Below are positions 52,401 to 60,822 of a DNA stretch of 64,000 nucleotides, in pieces. The translations under genes and the position numbers were made by a program. The notes beneath the pieces were generated by a model that saw nothing but the letters and a program-made list of their open reading frames with translations, did not search any database and was not told the DNA's origin. Source of the stretch: Gammaproteobacteria bacterium (lineage in GTDB: Bacteria > Pseudomonadota > Gammaproteobacteria > Competibacterales > Competibacteraceae); contig JACKNC010000001.1 of the NCBI GenBank assembly GCA_024235095.1, positions 1,587,501-1,651,500 on the forward strand, written 5' to 3'. The stretch's first letter is position 1, and every line of letters begins with the position of its first letter.

Positions 52401-52812
52401 ACGCTTCCACGCCGTAAATCAGCGAAATGCGCAAAACCTCGCCGCGCTGAATCCTTCGTTCAGCGACTTGCGCCAGCGTTTCCTCCGCCAGCAAAGTGGG
52501 ACGTTGGGCAAAAGCGGCGTCGAGATCGGCATCGCCGATCCGTCCGGCTTGGTACAGCTTGCGGAACTCTTCTTCCGGCAGATAGGCGCGAATCCCGGTG
52601 AGTTGTTCGGCTTCGGTCAGCGCCTGTTCAAAAGGCAGGTGCTGGTAACCATGCAGGGTGTTGTGATGAACAAAGTTCAGAATCGGCGCTTGGCCGGGCA
52701 GCACATGATCCAGGTGAGCAATGGCGTGTTCGACCGTTTGGCGAGGGGTAAGCGACGCTTGCGGGATAGCGTCGGTTGGCGTATTAACGAGCGCCGTTGT
52801 GGTCATGGTCAT
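49468..52812 (-). CDS. dabA: DabA inorganic-carbon transporter subunit (DUF2309)
   Basis: Large cytoplasmic subunit of the DAB dissolved-inorganic-carbon accumulation system (UPF0753/DUF2309), distantly related to beta-carbonic anhydrases. The zinc ligands are visible: Cys592 and Asp594 in VFCIDDREEG, His782 in ILMGHGSMSQ and Cys797 in AYDCGACGG. The C592-D594 and H782-C797 spacings match those of characterised DabA. It has 1114 residues, longer than many homologues. The start at 52812 follows AGGA, 5 bp after the NuoM-like gene. About 20 residues near 460 (GAARHPSLAKEEGNREEKD) look like a translated REP-type insert. Confidence 0.93.
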   Translation of the reverse strand: MTMTTTALVNTPTDAIPQASLTPRQTVEHAIAHLDHVLPGQAPILNFVHHNTLHGYQHLPFEQALTEAEQLTGIRAYLPEEEFRKLYQAGRIGDADLDAAFAQRPTLLAEETLAQVAERRIQRGEVLRISLIYGVEALTPSQLVWRMEELDATRRFQDDVPETARQRLLNASAQDTGAALEDLWRAGLESFQLPATSLHPEELVDLQLTLAKSLLARFKAGTVEDTGRPVVHQQMQAESRALIERLFTDVGAGTTLRGLLRALTGQDLLDQVRPLLIRCCAAHLDEGLAAWNLPNRNAGLYAAWRHFMQHDFAWTCAGLADERKTVTHWPDEPVTAIVAELRRLGLPESRWAGYLTRLALELPGWSGMINWRQHHADYPANEETPVALADYLAVRLGLDRLWSERLCHDTWGLEAALPVLRDYLLSHSAEALVRYALYEGRLPEYLASRARGLIEGANHPGAARHPSLAKEEGNREEKDSWNTLADMIWTWRHSPVAGQPGVPTVHGDVWRLFRLAQHLGLSGDQVRALSPSDRERLLATLDELPPGLRGAIWQCAYEHHYREALINALASNHGRGRWVMREHRPKAQVVFCIDDREEGIRRHLEELNPEIETLGAAGFFGVAMNWRGLDDRAATPLCPVVVTPAHEVREVPRPGAEPQHAFRNRRRARRDRLRAFYHEIRRNLLSSAPLIATLAPGVLPILVGKIFAPFRQGQLAETLATRWVPDAPTEAAINAADPAIPATPEQPRPGFTDIEQVDRVAALLRNIGLTSQFAPLVILMGHGSMSQNNPHLGAYDCGACGGRHGGPNARAFAAMANRPEVRKLLIERGIIIPADTWFIGAEHNTCDEAITFYDQSELPADVEPALKELQWILDQACMLSAHERCRRFASAPRHPTPAQALRHVIERSRDFSQARPELGHATNAAALVGRRSMSQGVFLDRRAFLVSYDPTQDPSGTVLEGILLAVGPVGAGINLEYYFSTVNNERFGCGTKTPHNVTGLFAVMEGASSDLRTGLPRQMIEIHEPLRLQIVVEAHLETLGAIYGRQPPLRELIGNGWVQIIAKDPDTGEFAIFDPAQGFVPWTGPVKPLPVCRRSGDWYRGHTGPLPPALIGGA
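51380..51433. repeat. REP-like sequence inside dabA
   Basis: The stretch CCCCTCCTCCTTAGCCAAAG then AGGGG forms an imperfect hairpin of the same style as the short G/C-run repeats elsewhere in the window. It is read in frame as HPSLAKEEGNREEK, which is unlike the surrounding protein. Confidence 0.45.
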
Positions 52813-52817
52813 CGTTC

Positions 52818-54284
52818 CTACGGCAGTGGGATGAAAATGGCGGTCAATTCCGTCACTGTGGCGCTGATCAATTTGATGACCGGCGCAGGCATTATGCCCA
52901 GAATCAGCACCCCCGCCGCCAGGGGAACCGCCGCTAACAGCTCGCACGGCTGTAAATCGCGAAGATCCGCCATCTCCGGGCGCACCGGACCCGCGAATAA
53001 GCCGCCGATCGTGCGCACTGCGTAAGCGGCGCTGATCAACACGCCAAGACTGGCCAGGGTCATCCACCAGCCCCACTGTTGAAAACCGCCAATTAAAACA
53101 TGCAGTTCGGCGATAAACCCGACCAAACCCGGCATCCCCATGCCGGCCAGCAGGGCCAGAGTAATGAGGAAGGCAAAGCGCGGCGTCACCCGGATCAGCG
53201 CCCCGTAATCGGCGACCTCGCGGGTATGGGTGCGTTCGTAGAGCAGGCCGATCAGCAGGAACAGCGCGCCAGCGACCAGGCCATGGGCGGTCATCTGCAG
53301 AACCGCGCCGAGCAGGCCGATCTCGTTCAGCGTGGACAGACCCAGCAGCACGACTCCCATGTGGCTGGCTGAGGAGTAGGCGATCATCGCCTTTAGATCA
53401 GTTTGTCGCCAGGCCAGCAAGCCGCCATAAAGAATGCTGACCAGGGCGATGCCGACCAGCAGCGGTTGTAAGGCCAGTGCGCCCTCCGGCAGTATCGCCA
53501 TGACGCGCAGCAGCCCATAAGCGCCCATTTTCAGTAACACGCCGGAGAGCAGAATACTGACTGGACTGGGCGCTTCAACATGGGCCAGCGGCAACCAGCC
53601 GTGCAAGGGGAAGATGGGGATTTTCACCCCGAAGCCGATCAGGAAGGCCAACAGCAGCCAGATTTGCTCCTGACGAGGTAAACCTACGGCAGCCTCGGCG
53701 ATGGCGGTCATGGCAAACGATTGAGTCGGCGTCAACCGGTAGATGACAATCAGGCCGATCAGGATGAAAATCGCCCCGCCCATGGTGTACAGCACGAAAT
53801 TCAGGCTGGCGACATGACGTTTTTTACCGCCCCACAGATCAATGAGAAAAAACAGCGGGATGAGGGTCAGTTCCCAGAACATGAAGAACAGCGACCAGTC
53901 GCGGGCCATGAACACCCCGAGCATCCCGAATTCCAGAATTAGCATCCAGGCGTAGTAGCCTTTGACGCCAGTGGTTATCCGGTCGGAAGCCAATAGCGCT
54001 ACGGCGACCAGCAAGGTTGTTAGCAACACCATCGGCAAGGCCAGGCCATCAACGCCCAGGGCGTAGGAAACGCCGATGGTAGCGCTCCAGACAACCTGCT
54101 CGGTGAATTGAATAGCGGACGTACTGTGATCAAACGAGGCCAGCAAGCTCCATGACAATGCCAGGGTCAGTCCGGCATGAACCAGGGCCAGACCGCGAAT
54201 CAGTCGCTGCTGAGCGGCTGGCAGCAAGGCGACCAGCAAGGCGCCAAAGAAGGGAACCCATAGAATGAGGCTGAGCATGTGCAT
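52818..54284 (-). CDS. NuoM-like antiporter subunit of DAB module
   Basis: Membrane protein of 488 residues with about 14 helices, of the proton-antiporter (NuoM/MrpD/DabB) superfamily. Key charged residues are conserved: Glu in MFWELTLIPLFF (TM5), Lys in GFGVKIPIFPLHGWLP (TM7), Lys in LLKMGAYGLLR (TM8) and Glu in GFIAELHVL (TM12). Immediately upstream of dabA (5-bp gap), so it most likely couples ion flow to DabA-dependent CO2/bicarbonate trapping. Family annotation as a complex-I subunit would mislead, because no other nuo genes are near. Confidence 0.88.
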   Translation of the reverse strand: MHMLSLILWVPFFGALLVALLPAAQQRLIRGLALVHAGLTLALSWSLLASFDHSTSAIQFTEQVVWSATIGVSYALGVDGLALPMVLLTTLLVAVALLASDRITTGVKGYYAWMLILEFGMLGVFMARDWSLFFMFWELTLIPLFFLIDLWGGKKRHVASLNFVLYTMGGAIFILIGLIVIYRLTPTQSFAMTAIAEAAVGLPRQEQIWLLLAFLIGFGVKIPIFPLHGWLPLAHVEAPSPVSILLSGVLLKMGAYGLLRVMAILPEGALALQPLLVGIALVSILYGGLLAWRQTDLKAMIAYSSASHMGVVLLGLSTLNEIGLLGAVLQMTAHGLVAGALFLLIGLLYERTHTREVADYGALIRVTPRFAFLITLALLAGMGMPGLVGFIAELHVLIGGFQQWGWWMTLASLGVLISAAYAVRTIGGLFAGPVRPEMADLRDLQPCELLAAVPLAAGVLILGIMPAPVIKLISATVTELTAIFIPLP

Positions 54285-54319
54285 GAGAAAACGGCTCTGT
54301 TCTTTAGTATTCTGTTGGG

Positions 54320-54325
54320 ATTATA
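54320..54325 (-). promoter_or_regulatory. -10 box upstream of NuoM-like/dabA operon
   Basis: TATAAT on the minus strand, about 36 bp before the operon's first ATG. The -35 region at the proper distance (GACACT) is a poor match. The divergent ycgL gene starts 60 bp away. Confidence 0.3.
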
Positions 54326-54385
54326 TCTTGTGGCCAGTAGCCAGTGTCGTTAATGAGCAGCTTTTGATTCTTATGGAGAAATCCG

Positions 54386-54646
54386 ATGCAGTGTTCGATC
54401 TATAAAAGCAATAAAAAACAATATACTTATCTTTATTTGGCCGCCAAGGATGATTTTTCCCACATCCCCGAGGCGCTGCTGAAATTGCTGGGCGAGCCAG
54501 TGCATGTTATGGATCTGGACCTGCATCCCGAACGGCGACTGGCGCAGGAAGACGTGGTGGAGGTATTGCGTAATCTTGAGGAGCGAGGCTGGCATTTGCA
54601 GATGCCCCAGTGCGAGGAAGGGTTGGGGATCGAGGTTAGGCATTGA
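54386..54646 (+). CDS. ycgL: YcgL-domain protein
   Basis: UPF0745/YcgL family, 86 residues: MQCSIYKSNKKQYTYLYLAAKDDFSHIPEALL, then VMDLDLHPERRLAQEDVVEVL and LEERGWHLQMP. Small cytosolic protein found mainly in gammaproteobacteria; function not established. The ribosome site GGAG lies 9 nt upstream. Confidence 0.92.
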   Translation: MQCSIYKSNKKQYTYLYLAAKDDFSHIPEALLKLLGEPVHVMDLDLHPERRLAQEDVVEVLRNLEERGWHLQMPQCEEGLGIEVRH

Positions 54647-54780
54647 AGAAATGCTGAGACACTCTATGCTTAACTCACTCCAATGGAGGGGTGATCGGAA
54701 TATCGTTCCGTAGAACCGCAGCGGCATTCCGTCAAACAGATCTGATTAAACCAATAATGAGCTCGTGAGTCATAAGTTCT

Positions 54781-54828
54781 CAATAACTTGTTGAAGTTGT
54801 TAAAATTCGCCTATTCGACAAGTTATTG
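54781..54828. repeat. inverted repeat, 11-bp arms
   Basis: CAATAACTTGT (54781-54791) and ACAAGTTATTG (54818-54828) are perfect inverted copies separated by 26 bp, in the gap between ycgL and the IS982-like remnant. They could be a binding site or the debris of a mobile-element end. Confidence 0.5.
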
Positions 54829-54900
54829 CCATAGGAGTAAGAAACCAATTATCCTTCAAAGGGATATATGCTGTTCAACCCCAATGCTTCATGAGAACTT

Positions 54901-55362
54901 GTGACTCTCGATCTGGGTAGGCGAACACATGATTCTCTGCTTGGGGATCACCGCTTACGCCCACGCGGCTTTGCCCCTCAGCTGACCGATAGCGAAGTGA
55001 TCACGATGGAAGGGGTCGGCGAGTTTTTGGGTTTGGATACCGATGTGGGCATTTGGAAGTACTTCGGTCGCCATGGGGGTGATCAAGCAGCACCTTCATC
55101 AGCAACTGCGGATCGAGGTGGGGGTGGCGACCGACCCGATTCGCTTGGCGGATGGCTGCCCGATGCCGATGTGTGTGGCCGCCGGGTGGAAATCGTCATC
55201 GGGCAGATCAGCGAACAGTTTCATTTCGCAAAAATCCGGGCGCGTGATGTTTGGCGCTTAACCCGTCGGCTTACCCGAAAAATCCTGGCGCACACCTTGG
55301 GGATTTTCATGAATCGGCAACTAGATCGGTCAGACCTGCAGTTTGAGGGCTTGATCGCCTGA
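54901..55362 (+). pseudogene. IS982-like transposase remnant
   Basis: Pieces of one transposase in shifting frames: the N-terminal PQLTDSEVITMEGVGEFLGL and DVGIWKYFGRH in one frame, LHQQLRIEV and DPIRLADGCPMPMC in another, and the C-terminal FHFAKIRARDVWRLTRRLTRKILAHTLGIF back in the first. These are typical IS982-family segments. At 460 bp, about half the gene is deleted, so it is dead. Confidence 0.75.
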
Positions 55363-55524
55363 AAGTCGGAATATCGCGTTAAAACTATGATATATTTTTA
55401 AAATTCCATAACCTGTAAAGGACTGCTATATCCTTGCAAGCGCGCGGGATGCGCTTCATCCGCTCACCGCACCCAGTCACTACAGTGATTTTGACGAAAG
55501 CTCATTGCGCGGCTTTGCACGTTT

Positions 55525-57360
55525 CTACTCTACTGTCACCGACTTAGCCAAATTGCGCGGCTGGTCAACGTCGGTGCCTTTGAGCACCGCTGCATGATAG
55601 GCCAACAGTTGCAGGGGGATGGTAAACACGATCGGCGCAATCGATTCCGGCACTGCGCCGAGCGATAAAACGTGGGTATCGACCCCGCTAAGTTGGGTAT
55701 CCACTTCACGATCCGCAAACAGGAATAACACGCCGCCACGCGCCCGCACTTCCTGAAGATTGGAGAGCACTTTCTCCAGCAAATCATCTTTAGGCAGCAC
55801 ACAGACAACCGGCATATCAGCATCCACCAACGCCAGCGGCCCATGCTTGAGTTCACCTGCTGGATACGCCTCGGCGTGGATATAGGAAATTTCCTTGAGT
55901 TTAAGCGCCCCCTCCATGGCGATAGGATATTGAGCGCCACGCCCCAGGAACAGGGCGTGATGCTTCTCGGCGAAATGCTCGGCCAGCCGTTCGATAGCGC
56001 TGTCCAATAACAGTGCTTCCTCCAATGCGCGGGGCAGCAATTCCAAATCCCGTACGAACGCCTCTGCATCTTTTTCGCTCAGACCGTGGCGTCGACCCAG
56101 CATCAAGGCAAGCAAGCGCAAGGCCACGAGTTGGGTGGTAAACGCCTTGGTGGACGCGACGCCAATTTCCCGGCCTGCACGGGTCAACAGAGTCAGTGCT
56201 GATTCACGGACCAGCGAACTCTCAGTGACATTGCAGATCACTAGTGTGGACAAATAACCGCGCTGTTTTGCCTCACGCAACGCTGCCAAAGTATCAGCGG
56301 TTTCGCCGGATTGGGAGATGCTAACGAACAGAGTGCCCGATGGCGTGACTCCGCGCCGGTAGCGATACTCGCTAGCTACTTCGACCGTGCAGGGGACTCC
56401 CAGATTTTCCAGCCAGTAACGGGCGACCAAGCCCGCATGATAGCTGGTGCCGCACGCCACGATGTGAACGCCCTGTACCTGGTCAAACAATGCGCTGGCT
56501 TCCGGCCCGAAGCTGTCTTCCAACAAATGGCCTTGATAGATACGCCCTTCCAGAGTCTCGGCCACGACCGCAGGTTGCTCAAAGATTTCCTTGAGCATGA
56601 AATGCCGATAGCCGCCTTTGCCGGCCGGTCCGCCCTGCTGAGCGGCATAGGACAGCGGCCGCTCCACAGACTGTCCTTCATGGTCGTAAATGGTGAACTG
56701 TTCACGTCGCACTTCGGCGATATCGCCTTCTTCCAGGAACACAAAGGTCTGGGTAACCGGGGCCAGTGCGAACACGTCAGAAGCGATGAAGTGCTCTTCA
56801 ATCCCAATACCCAGCACTAGCGGACTGCCGGCTCGCGCTACGATCAAGCATTCCGGGTCTTCGCGGCAAATCACCCCCAGGCTGTAGGCGCCGGTCAGTC
56901 GTGTGATGGCCTGCTGAACAGCGACACGCAAATCACCCGTTTCGCGCATCTGCTGTTCGACCAAATGCGCGACAACTTCGGTATCAGTGTCGGACTCAAA
57001 ACGGTAACCCGCCGCGATGAGTTCCTGCCGAAGCTCCTGATGATTCTCGATGATGCCGTTATGCACCACCGCGACCGAACTGTTGCTGATATGGGGATGA
57101 GCGTTGCGTTCGCAGGGTTCACCGTGCGTGGCCCAGCGGGTGTGGGCGATGCCGAGCGGGCCGCGCACCGGCTCCTCGCGTAAGCGATCGGCGAGCATTT
57201 GCACCTTGCCAACGGTGCGCAACCGGTGAAGTTGACCGTCCTGGTTATCGAGAGTAACAATGCCCGCCGAATCGTAGCCGCGATATTCTAGCCGCCGCAG
57301 CCCTTCAAGCAGAATGGGGGTGACATTACGTTCAGCGATAGCGCCTACAATTCCGCACAT
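55525..57360 (-). CDS. glmS: glucosamine-6-phosphate synthase
   Basis: Converts fructose-6-phosphate and glutamine to glucosamine-6-phosphate, the first step to UDP-GlcNAc. The start at 57360 exposes the catalytic Cys after Met removal (MCGIVGAIAERN). N-terminal glutaminase domain, then two SIS domains (ACGTSYHAGLVARYW; SQSGETADTLAAL; LGRGAQYPIAMEGALKLKEISYIHAEAYPAGELKHGP) and the terminal LAKSVTVE. 611 residues, normal length. A further upstream in-frame start would bury the catalytic Cys. Confidence 0.97.
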   Translation of the reverse strand: MCGIVGAIAERNVTPILLEGLRRLEYRGYDSAGIVTLDNQDGQLHRLRTVGKVQMLADRLREEPVRGPLGIAHTRWATHGEPCERNAHPHISNSSVAVVHNGIIENHQELRQELIAAGYRFESDTDTEVVAHLVEQQMRETGDLRVAVQQAITRLTGAYSLGVICREDPECLIVARAGSPLVLGIGIEEHFIASDVFALAPVTQTFVFLEEGDIAEVRREQFTIYDHEGQSVERPLSYAAQQGGPAGKGGYRHFMLKEIFEQPAVVAETLEGRIYQGHLLEDSFGPEASALFDQVQGVHIVACGTSYHAGLVARYWLENLGVPCTVEVASEYRYRRGVTPSGTLFVSISQSGETADTLAALREAKQRGYLSTLVICNVTESSLVRESALTLLTRAGREIGVASTKAFTTQLVALRLLALMLGRRHGLSEKDAEAFVRDLELLPRALEEALLLDSAIERLAEHFAEKHHALFLGRGAQYPIAMEGALKLKEISYIHAEAYPAGELKHGPLALVDADMPVVCVLPKDDLLEKVLSNLQEVRARGGVLFLFADREVDTQLSGVDTHVLSLGAVPESIAPIVFTIPLQLLAYHAAVLKGTDVDQPRNLAKSVTVE

Positions 57361-57407
57361 GGCAATTTCCAGTCGATCGATTGAATGGATGGTAGAGAGT
57401 GTTGGAA

Positions 57408-58994
57408 TCAGATTAGCGGCTTGCTTGCTGAGGGACAAGTCATACTTATCCGATTCGTTTTGAATATTTTGGCCGTGATCCGGTTTGCAAGATCGAGCGC
57501 TTTTTTTTGATCGACCTTAGCAACTTCAATGACTTCCAGTGCTTCGGCTTCACTGGAGCGGTCAAACTGGCTCATGGAAGGGCAACCGCCATCATTTAAG
57601 TCGCTTGGCTCAAATTTATCCAGATTTCCACCATACCGGCGCTTGTTGGTCATGACAATATTCTGACCGATATCGCTCATTAAATAAACAAACAGCCGAT
57701 TAATATAGTTTTGTCCCAACGGGTTGGGGTAGAAGGCGTGAAAACAGGTGAAGTTGATAGCGTTCGTGAAATTGCGGATGATTTTGAGTCGTCCCCGATT
57801 AAAGACTCCGGCTAAAATCGGCGCTGGAGAACGGGATTCGATCTTGTACCAGGGATTTCTGTGTCGGGTCAGGAAGCGTTGATCAAATCCCTTGCGAATG
57901 CCGTAATCCAGATAAGCAACGACTTTTTTATTACCCTGTTCCCTGATATTCAAACAGTAAACGGGTGCGCCATTGGTTGCCAGCGCATTGAAATCCTCAT
58001 CAGTAAAGACTAGTTTGCGAATTTGCGGACTCTTGGTAATGCAAGGGCAATAATTTTCTGGTTCAAGCTCCCAATGACTTATTTTTTGACTACTTAACGC
58101 AAAGAATTCATTTGCGCCGGTAGCGATGCCCCGGACAAATTTACCATATTCTGCAATTCTGGATAATCCACCGGGTATTGTCATTGTTTCATATAAGCCA
58201 GAAATAACCGTCGACCACTTTTTATCGTATGACAACAGGTCAGGCGCTAACTCGTGCTGAAAAAAATCTTCAAAACTTGCAATATTTTCCAGTTGATCAA
58301 TATGATTGATACGAGCAATTTTTATAGGATCAACAACGCCATCTTTCCGGCAGAGAAGAATGCAAACTGTGGTGATGACCTCTGAAAAAATATCCTTTTC
58401 TCTTGAGAAAAAGATAATCTGTTTAAGCAAACCCCTTTCCAAAAGGGAGCTTTTTACCTGCTTTCCATAACCGGTGTTAAAAAACTCGAACGGCATGATA
58501 TAAGCCAGTCTGCCGCCAGCATTCATTTCCTTTAGCGACCGGATAAGAAAAACCGACGCAATATTGGCATAACCATCAAGCTTGACACCGATTTTCTTCT
58601 CAATTTCCTGGAGAACGCGATGGCGGTTCAGGAATTGCTGAAACCGCATATAAGGGGGATTGCAAACAATGGCGTCATAACCTTGTAGATCGGCCTCCAG
58701 ATAATCGGCAATCTCGATGATAGGGCGCGGGCTGTTGCCATAATCCAGATAACTAATAATGTTTGGGTCGATCTCGTAGGCTTTGTAAATGATATTGGCA
58801 AGTTGCAGGGCGTCAATTTTAGAAAGCGAATCAAAGAACACGCCGAGACCAAAAGCCGGATCGAGTATCGATTTGGGATTATCTTTGATAATCCATGAAA
58901 TCATTAAATCAGCAATATTGCATGGAGTAAAAAACTGGCCAAACTCTTTCCGACGCCTGATGGGCGTTGAAGCAACATACTTTGCTTCATGCAT
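57408..58994 (-). CDS. orphan adenine-specific DNA methyltransferase
   Basis: N6-adenine methyltransferase of the Eco57I/TaqI-like gamma class, 528 residues. SAM-binding motif I DPAFGLGVFFDSL, catalytic motif IV IVCNPPYMRF, and a C-terminal target-recognition-like half (GIATGANEFFALS; NRLFVYLMSDIGQNIV). No restriction gene lies next to it: glmS follows after 47 bp and ychF precedes it by 12 bp. The sequence is visibly more A/T-rich than both neighbours, which suggests horizontal transfer into a conserved block. Confidence 0.85.
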   Translation of the reverse strand: MHEAKYVASTPIRRRKEFGQFFTPCNIADLMISWIIKDNPKSILDPAFGLGVFFDSLSKIDALQLANIIYKAYEIDPNIISYLDYGNSPRPIIEIADYLEADLQGYDAIVCNPPYMRFQQFLNRHRVLQEIEKKIGVKLDGYANIASVFLIRSLKEMNAGGRLAYIMPFEFFNTGYGKQVKSSLLERGLLKQIIFFSREKDIFSEVITTVCILLCRKDGVVDPIKIARINHIDQLENIASFEDFFQHELAPDLLSYDKKWSTVISGLYETMTIPGGLSRIAEYGKFVRGIATGANEFFALSSQKISHWELEPENYCPCITKSPQIRKLVFTDEDFNALATNGAPVYCLNIREQGNKKVVAYLDYGIRKGFDQRFLTRHRNPWYKIESRSPAPILAGVFNRGRLKIIRNFTNAINFTCFHAFYPNPLGQNYINRLFVYLMSDIGQNIVMTNKRRYGGNLDKFEPSDLNDGGCPSMSQFDRSSEAEALEVIEVAKVDQKKALDLANRITAKIFKTNRISMTCPSASKPLI

Positions 58995-59006
58995 TTATAG
59001 CGGAAA

Positions 59007-60098
59007 TCACACATTAAACCGGAAATGCATGACATCGCCCTCCTGCACAACATATTCCTTACCTTCCAATCGCCACTTACCGGCCTCGCGAGCGCCCGCT
59101 TCGCCATTGCAGGTGATGTAATCGGCGTAAGCAATGACCTCAGCGCGAATGAAACCACGTTCGAAATCGGTATGGATTACCGCCGCCGCTTGGGGAGCCG
59201 TCGCGCCAACCCGCACTGTCCAGGCCCGCGCTTCCTTTGGGCCAGCCGTAAAATAGGTTTGCAGTCCCAATAACTTGTAAGCGGCGTGAATCACCCGGTC
59301 CAGTCCCGGCTCGGATAGCCCGTAATCAGCCAGAAACTCGGCTTTATCCGCATCCTCCAGTTCCGCCAGCTCCGCCTCAATCGCTGCGCACACCGGCACG
59401 ATCTCGGCCCTTTCCCGCGCCGCAATCTCCCGCACCTGCGTCAGAAACGGATTATTTTCGAAACCGTCCTCGGCCACATTGGCGATATACAAAACCGGTT
59501 TCCCGGTCAGCAGAAACAGATCCCGCAACAGCTCGCGCTCACTGATTTCCAGCGCCAGGGTCCGCAACGGCGCGCCAGTATTCAGATGCGCCTGCACCCG
59601 CTCCAGCAACGCCTTACGTTCCAGCGCTTCCCGTCCGCCCGCTTTGGCCGCCTTTTCCGCCCGTTGCAACGCCTTATCCACTGTCGCCAGATCGGCTAAC
59701 GCCAGTTCGGTGTTGATAGTCTCGATATCTTCCCCAGGATTAACCCGCCCGGAAACGTGGATGACATCGTCATCCTCGAAACAGCGCACCACCTGCGCAA
59801 TCGCGTCAGTCTCGCGGATGTGGGCCAGGAACTGATTACCTAGCCCTTCACCCTTCGACGCCCCAGCGACGAGTCCGGCAATGTCCACAAACTCAACCGT
59901 CGCCGGAATAATCTTTTGTGGCTTCACAATCGCCGCCAGCGCCGCCAATCGAGGATCCGGCACGGGCACTACCCCGACATTCGGATCAATGGTGCAGAAT
60001 GGATAATTTTCGGCCTGAATGCCGGCCTTGGTGAGCGCATTAAACAAAGTGGACTTGCCGACGTTCGGCAGGCCGACAATGCCGCATTGGATACCCAT
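59007..60098 (-). CDS. ychF: redox-regulated ATPase YchF
   Basis: Obg-related P-loop NTPase (YchF/OLA1) that prefers ATP and binds ribosomes. MGIQCGIVGLPNVGKSTLFNAL has the Walker A; NYPFCTIDPNVG, DIAGLVAGASKGEGLGNQFL and the C-terminal TGS domain (AWTVRVGATAPQAAAVIHTDFERGFIRAEV) complete it. 363 residues from the ATG at 60098. Last of the lolB-to-ychF block. Confidence 0.97.
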   Translation of the reverse strand: MGIQCGIVGLPNVGKSTLFNALTKAGIQAENYPFCTIDPNVGVVPVPDPRLAALAAIVKPQKIIPATVEFVDIAGLVAGASKGEGLGNQFLAHIRETDAIAQVVRCFEDDDVIHVSGRVNPGEDIETINTELALADLATVDKALQRAEKAAKAGGREALERKALLERVQAHLNTGAPLRTLALEISERELLRDLFLLTGKPVLYIANVAEDGFENNPFLTQVREIAARERAEIVPVCAAIEAELAELEDADKAEFLADYGLSEPGLDRVIHAAYKLLGLQTYFTAGPKEARAWTVRVGATAPQAAAVIHTDFERGFIRAEVIAYADYITCNGEAGAREAGKWRLEGKEYVVQEGDVMHFRFNV

Positions 60099-60114
60099 GG
60101 AATACCTTGAAAAT

Positions 60115-60735
60115 TCAGTTTGCGGAGGGAGGAGAAGAGGATTCAATCTTCCGGCTATGCAGGGCGTGCGTGGCGCGTTCCCACTGGCCGGCCAACATCC
60201 GGGGCAGCTCGCGCAAAGCGTCGGCAATCGCCTGCTCAATTAGCTCCTGTTCCGAGCGAGGCGCACGGCGCAGCACATGATCCAGCACCTCCCGGCTATC
60301 GCCAGGATGACCAATGCCCAGGCGCAACCTGGCAAAATCGTTACCGCCCAAATGAGCGATCAGGTCGCGCAGCCCATTGTGCCCGCCATGCCCGCCGCCA
60401 CGTTTCAGCCGCACCGTACCTGGCGGCAAATCCAGATCGTCATGAACCACCAGAATCGCCGACAGTGGAATTTTGTGAAACCGGGTCAATGCCGCAACCG
60501 CTTGGCCGCTGCGATTCATATACGTCATCGGCTTTAGCAGCCACAGTTCCTGACCAGCGAGCGCGATGCGGCAGGTTTCACCGTGATACCGGCCTTCGGG
60601 ACGAAAAAAACCACTTTGCTGGCTGGCCAACGCATCGACCAGCCAGAATCCGGCATTGTGGCGGGTCTGGGCGTATTCGGGACCCGGATTGCCTAACCCA
60701 ACTACTAACCGCAATATCGGCGCTTGTTCCGCCAT
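60115..60735 (-). CDS. pth: peptidyl-tRNA hydrolase
   Basis: Releases tRNA from drop-off peptidyl-tRNAs. VVGLGNPGPEYAQTRHNAGF carries the catalytic His, KPMTYMNRSGQAV and HDDLDLPPGTVRLKRGGGHGGHNGLRD the rest of the site. 206 residues from the ATG at 60735; further upstream codons would run through the REP-like repeat. ychF follows after 16 bp. Confidence 0.96.
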   Translation of the reverse strand: MAEQAPILRLVVGLGNPGPEYAQTRHNAGFWLVDALASQQSGFFRPEGRYHGETCRIALAGQELWLLKPMTYMNRSGQAVAALTRFHKIPLSAILVVHDDLDLPPGTVRLKRGGGHGGHNGLRDLIAHLGGNDFARLRLGIGHPGDSREVLDHVLRRAPRSEQELIEQAIADALRELPRMLAGQWERATHALHSRKIESSSPPSAN

Positions 60736-60764
60736 GATCGGCGTCCTGTTCCAGGAATAAATAG

Positions 60765-60815
60765 TCACTCCTCCCCTCGCCCTGCTTGTGGGAAAGGGGC
60801 TAGAGGAGAGGGTGT
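60765..60815. repeat. REP-like hairpin between rplY and pth
   Basis: ACTCCTCCCCTCGCCCTGC and the following TTGTGGGAAAGGGGCTAGAG form a G/C-run imperfect hairpin of a common intergenic repeat type (CCCCTCGCCC ... GGGAAAGGGG). It fills the short gap between the two genes. Confidence 0.5.
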
Positions 60816-60822
60816 TCGCCAA

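Noticed and set aside
54901..55362. Intact gene at the IS982-like remnant
   Set aside because: The open frame joins N- and C-terminal transposase parts through a low-complexity shifted segment; the middle is in another frame and much of the gene is missing.
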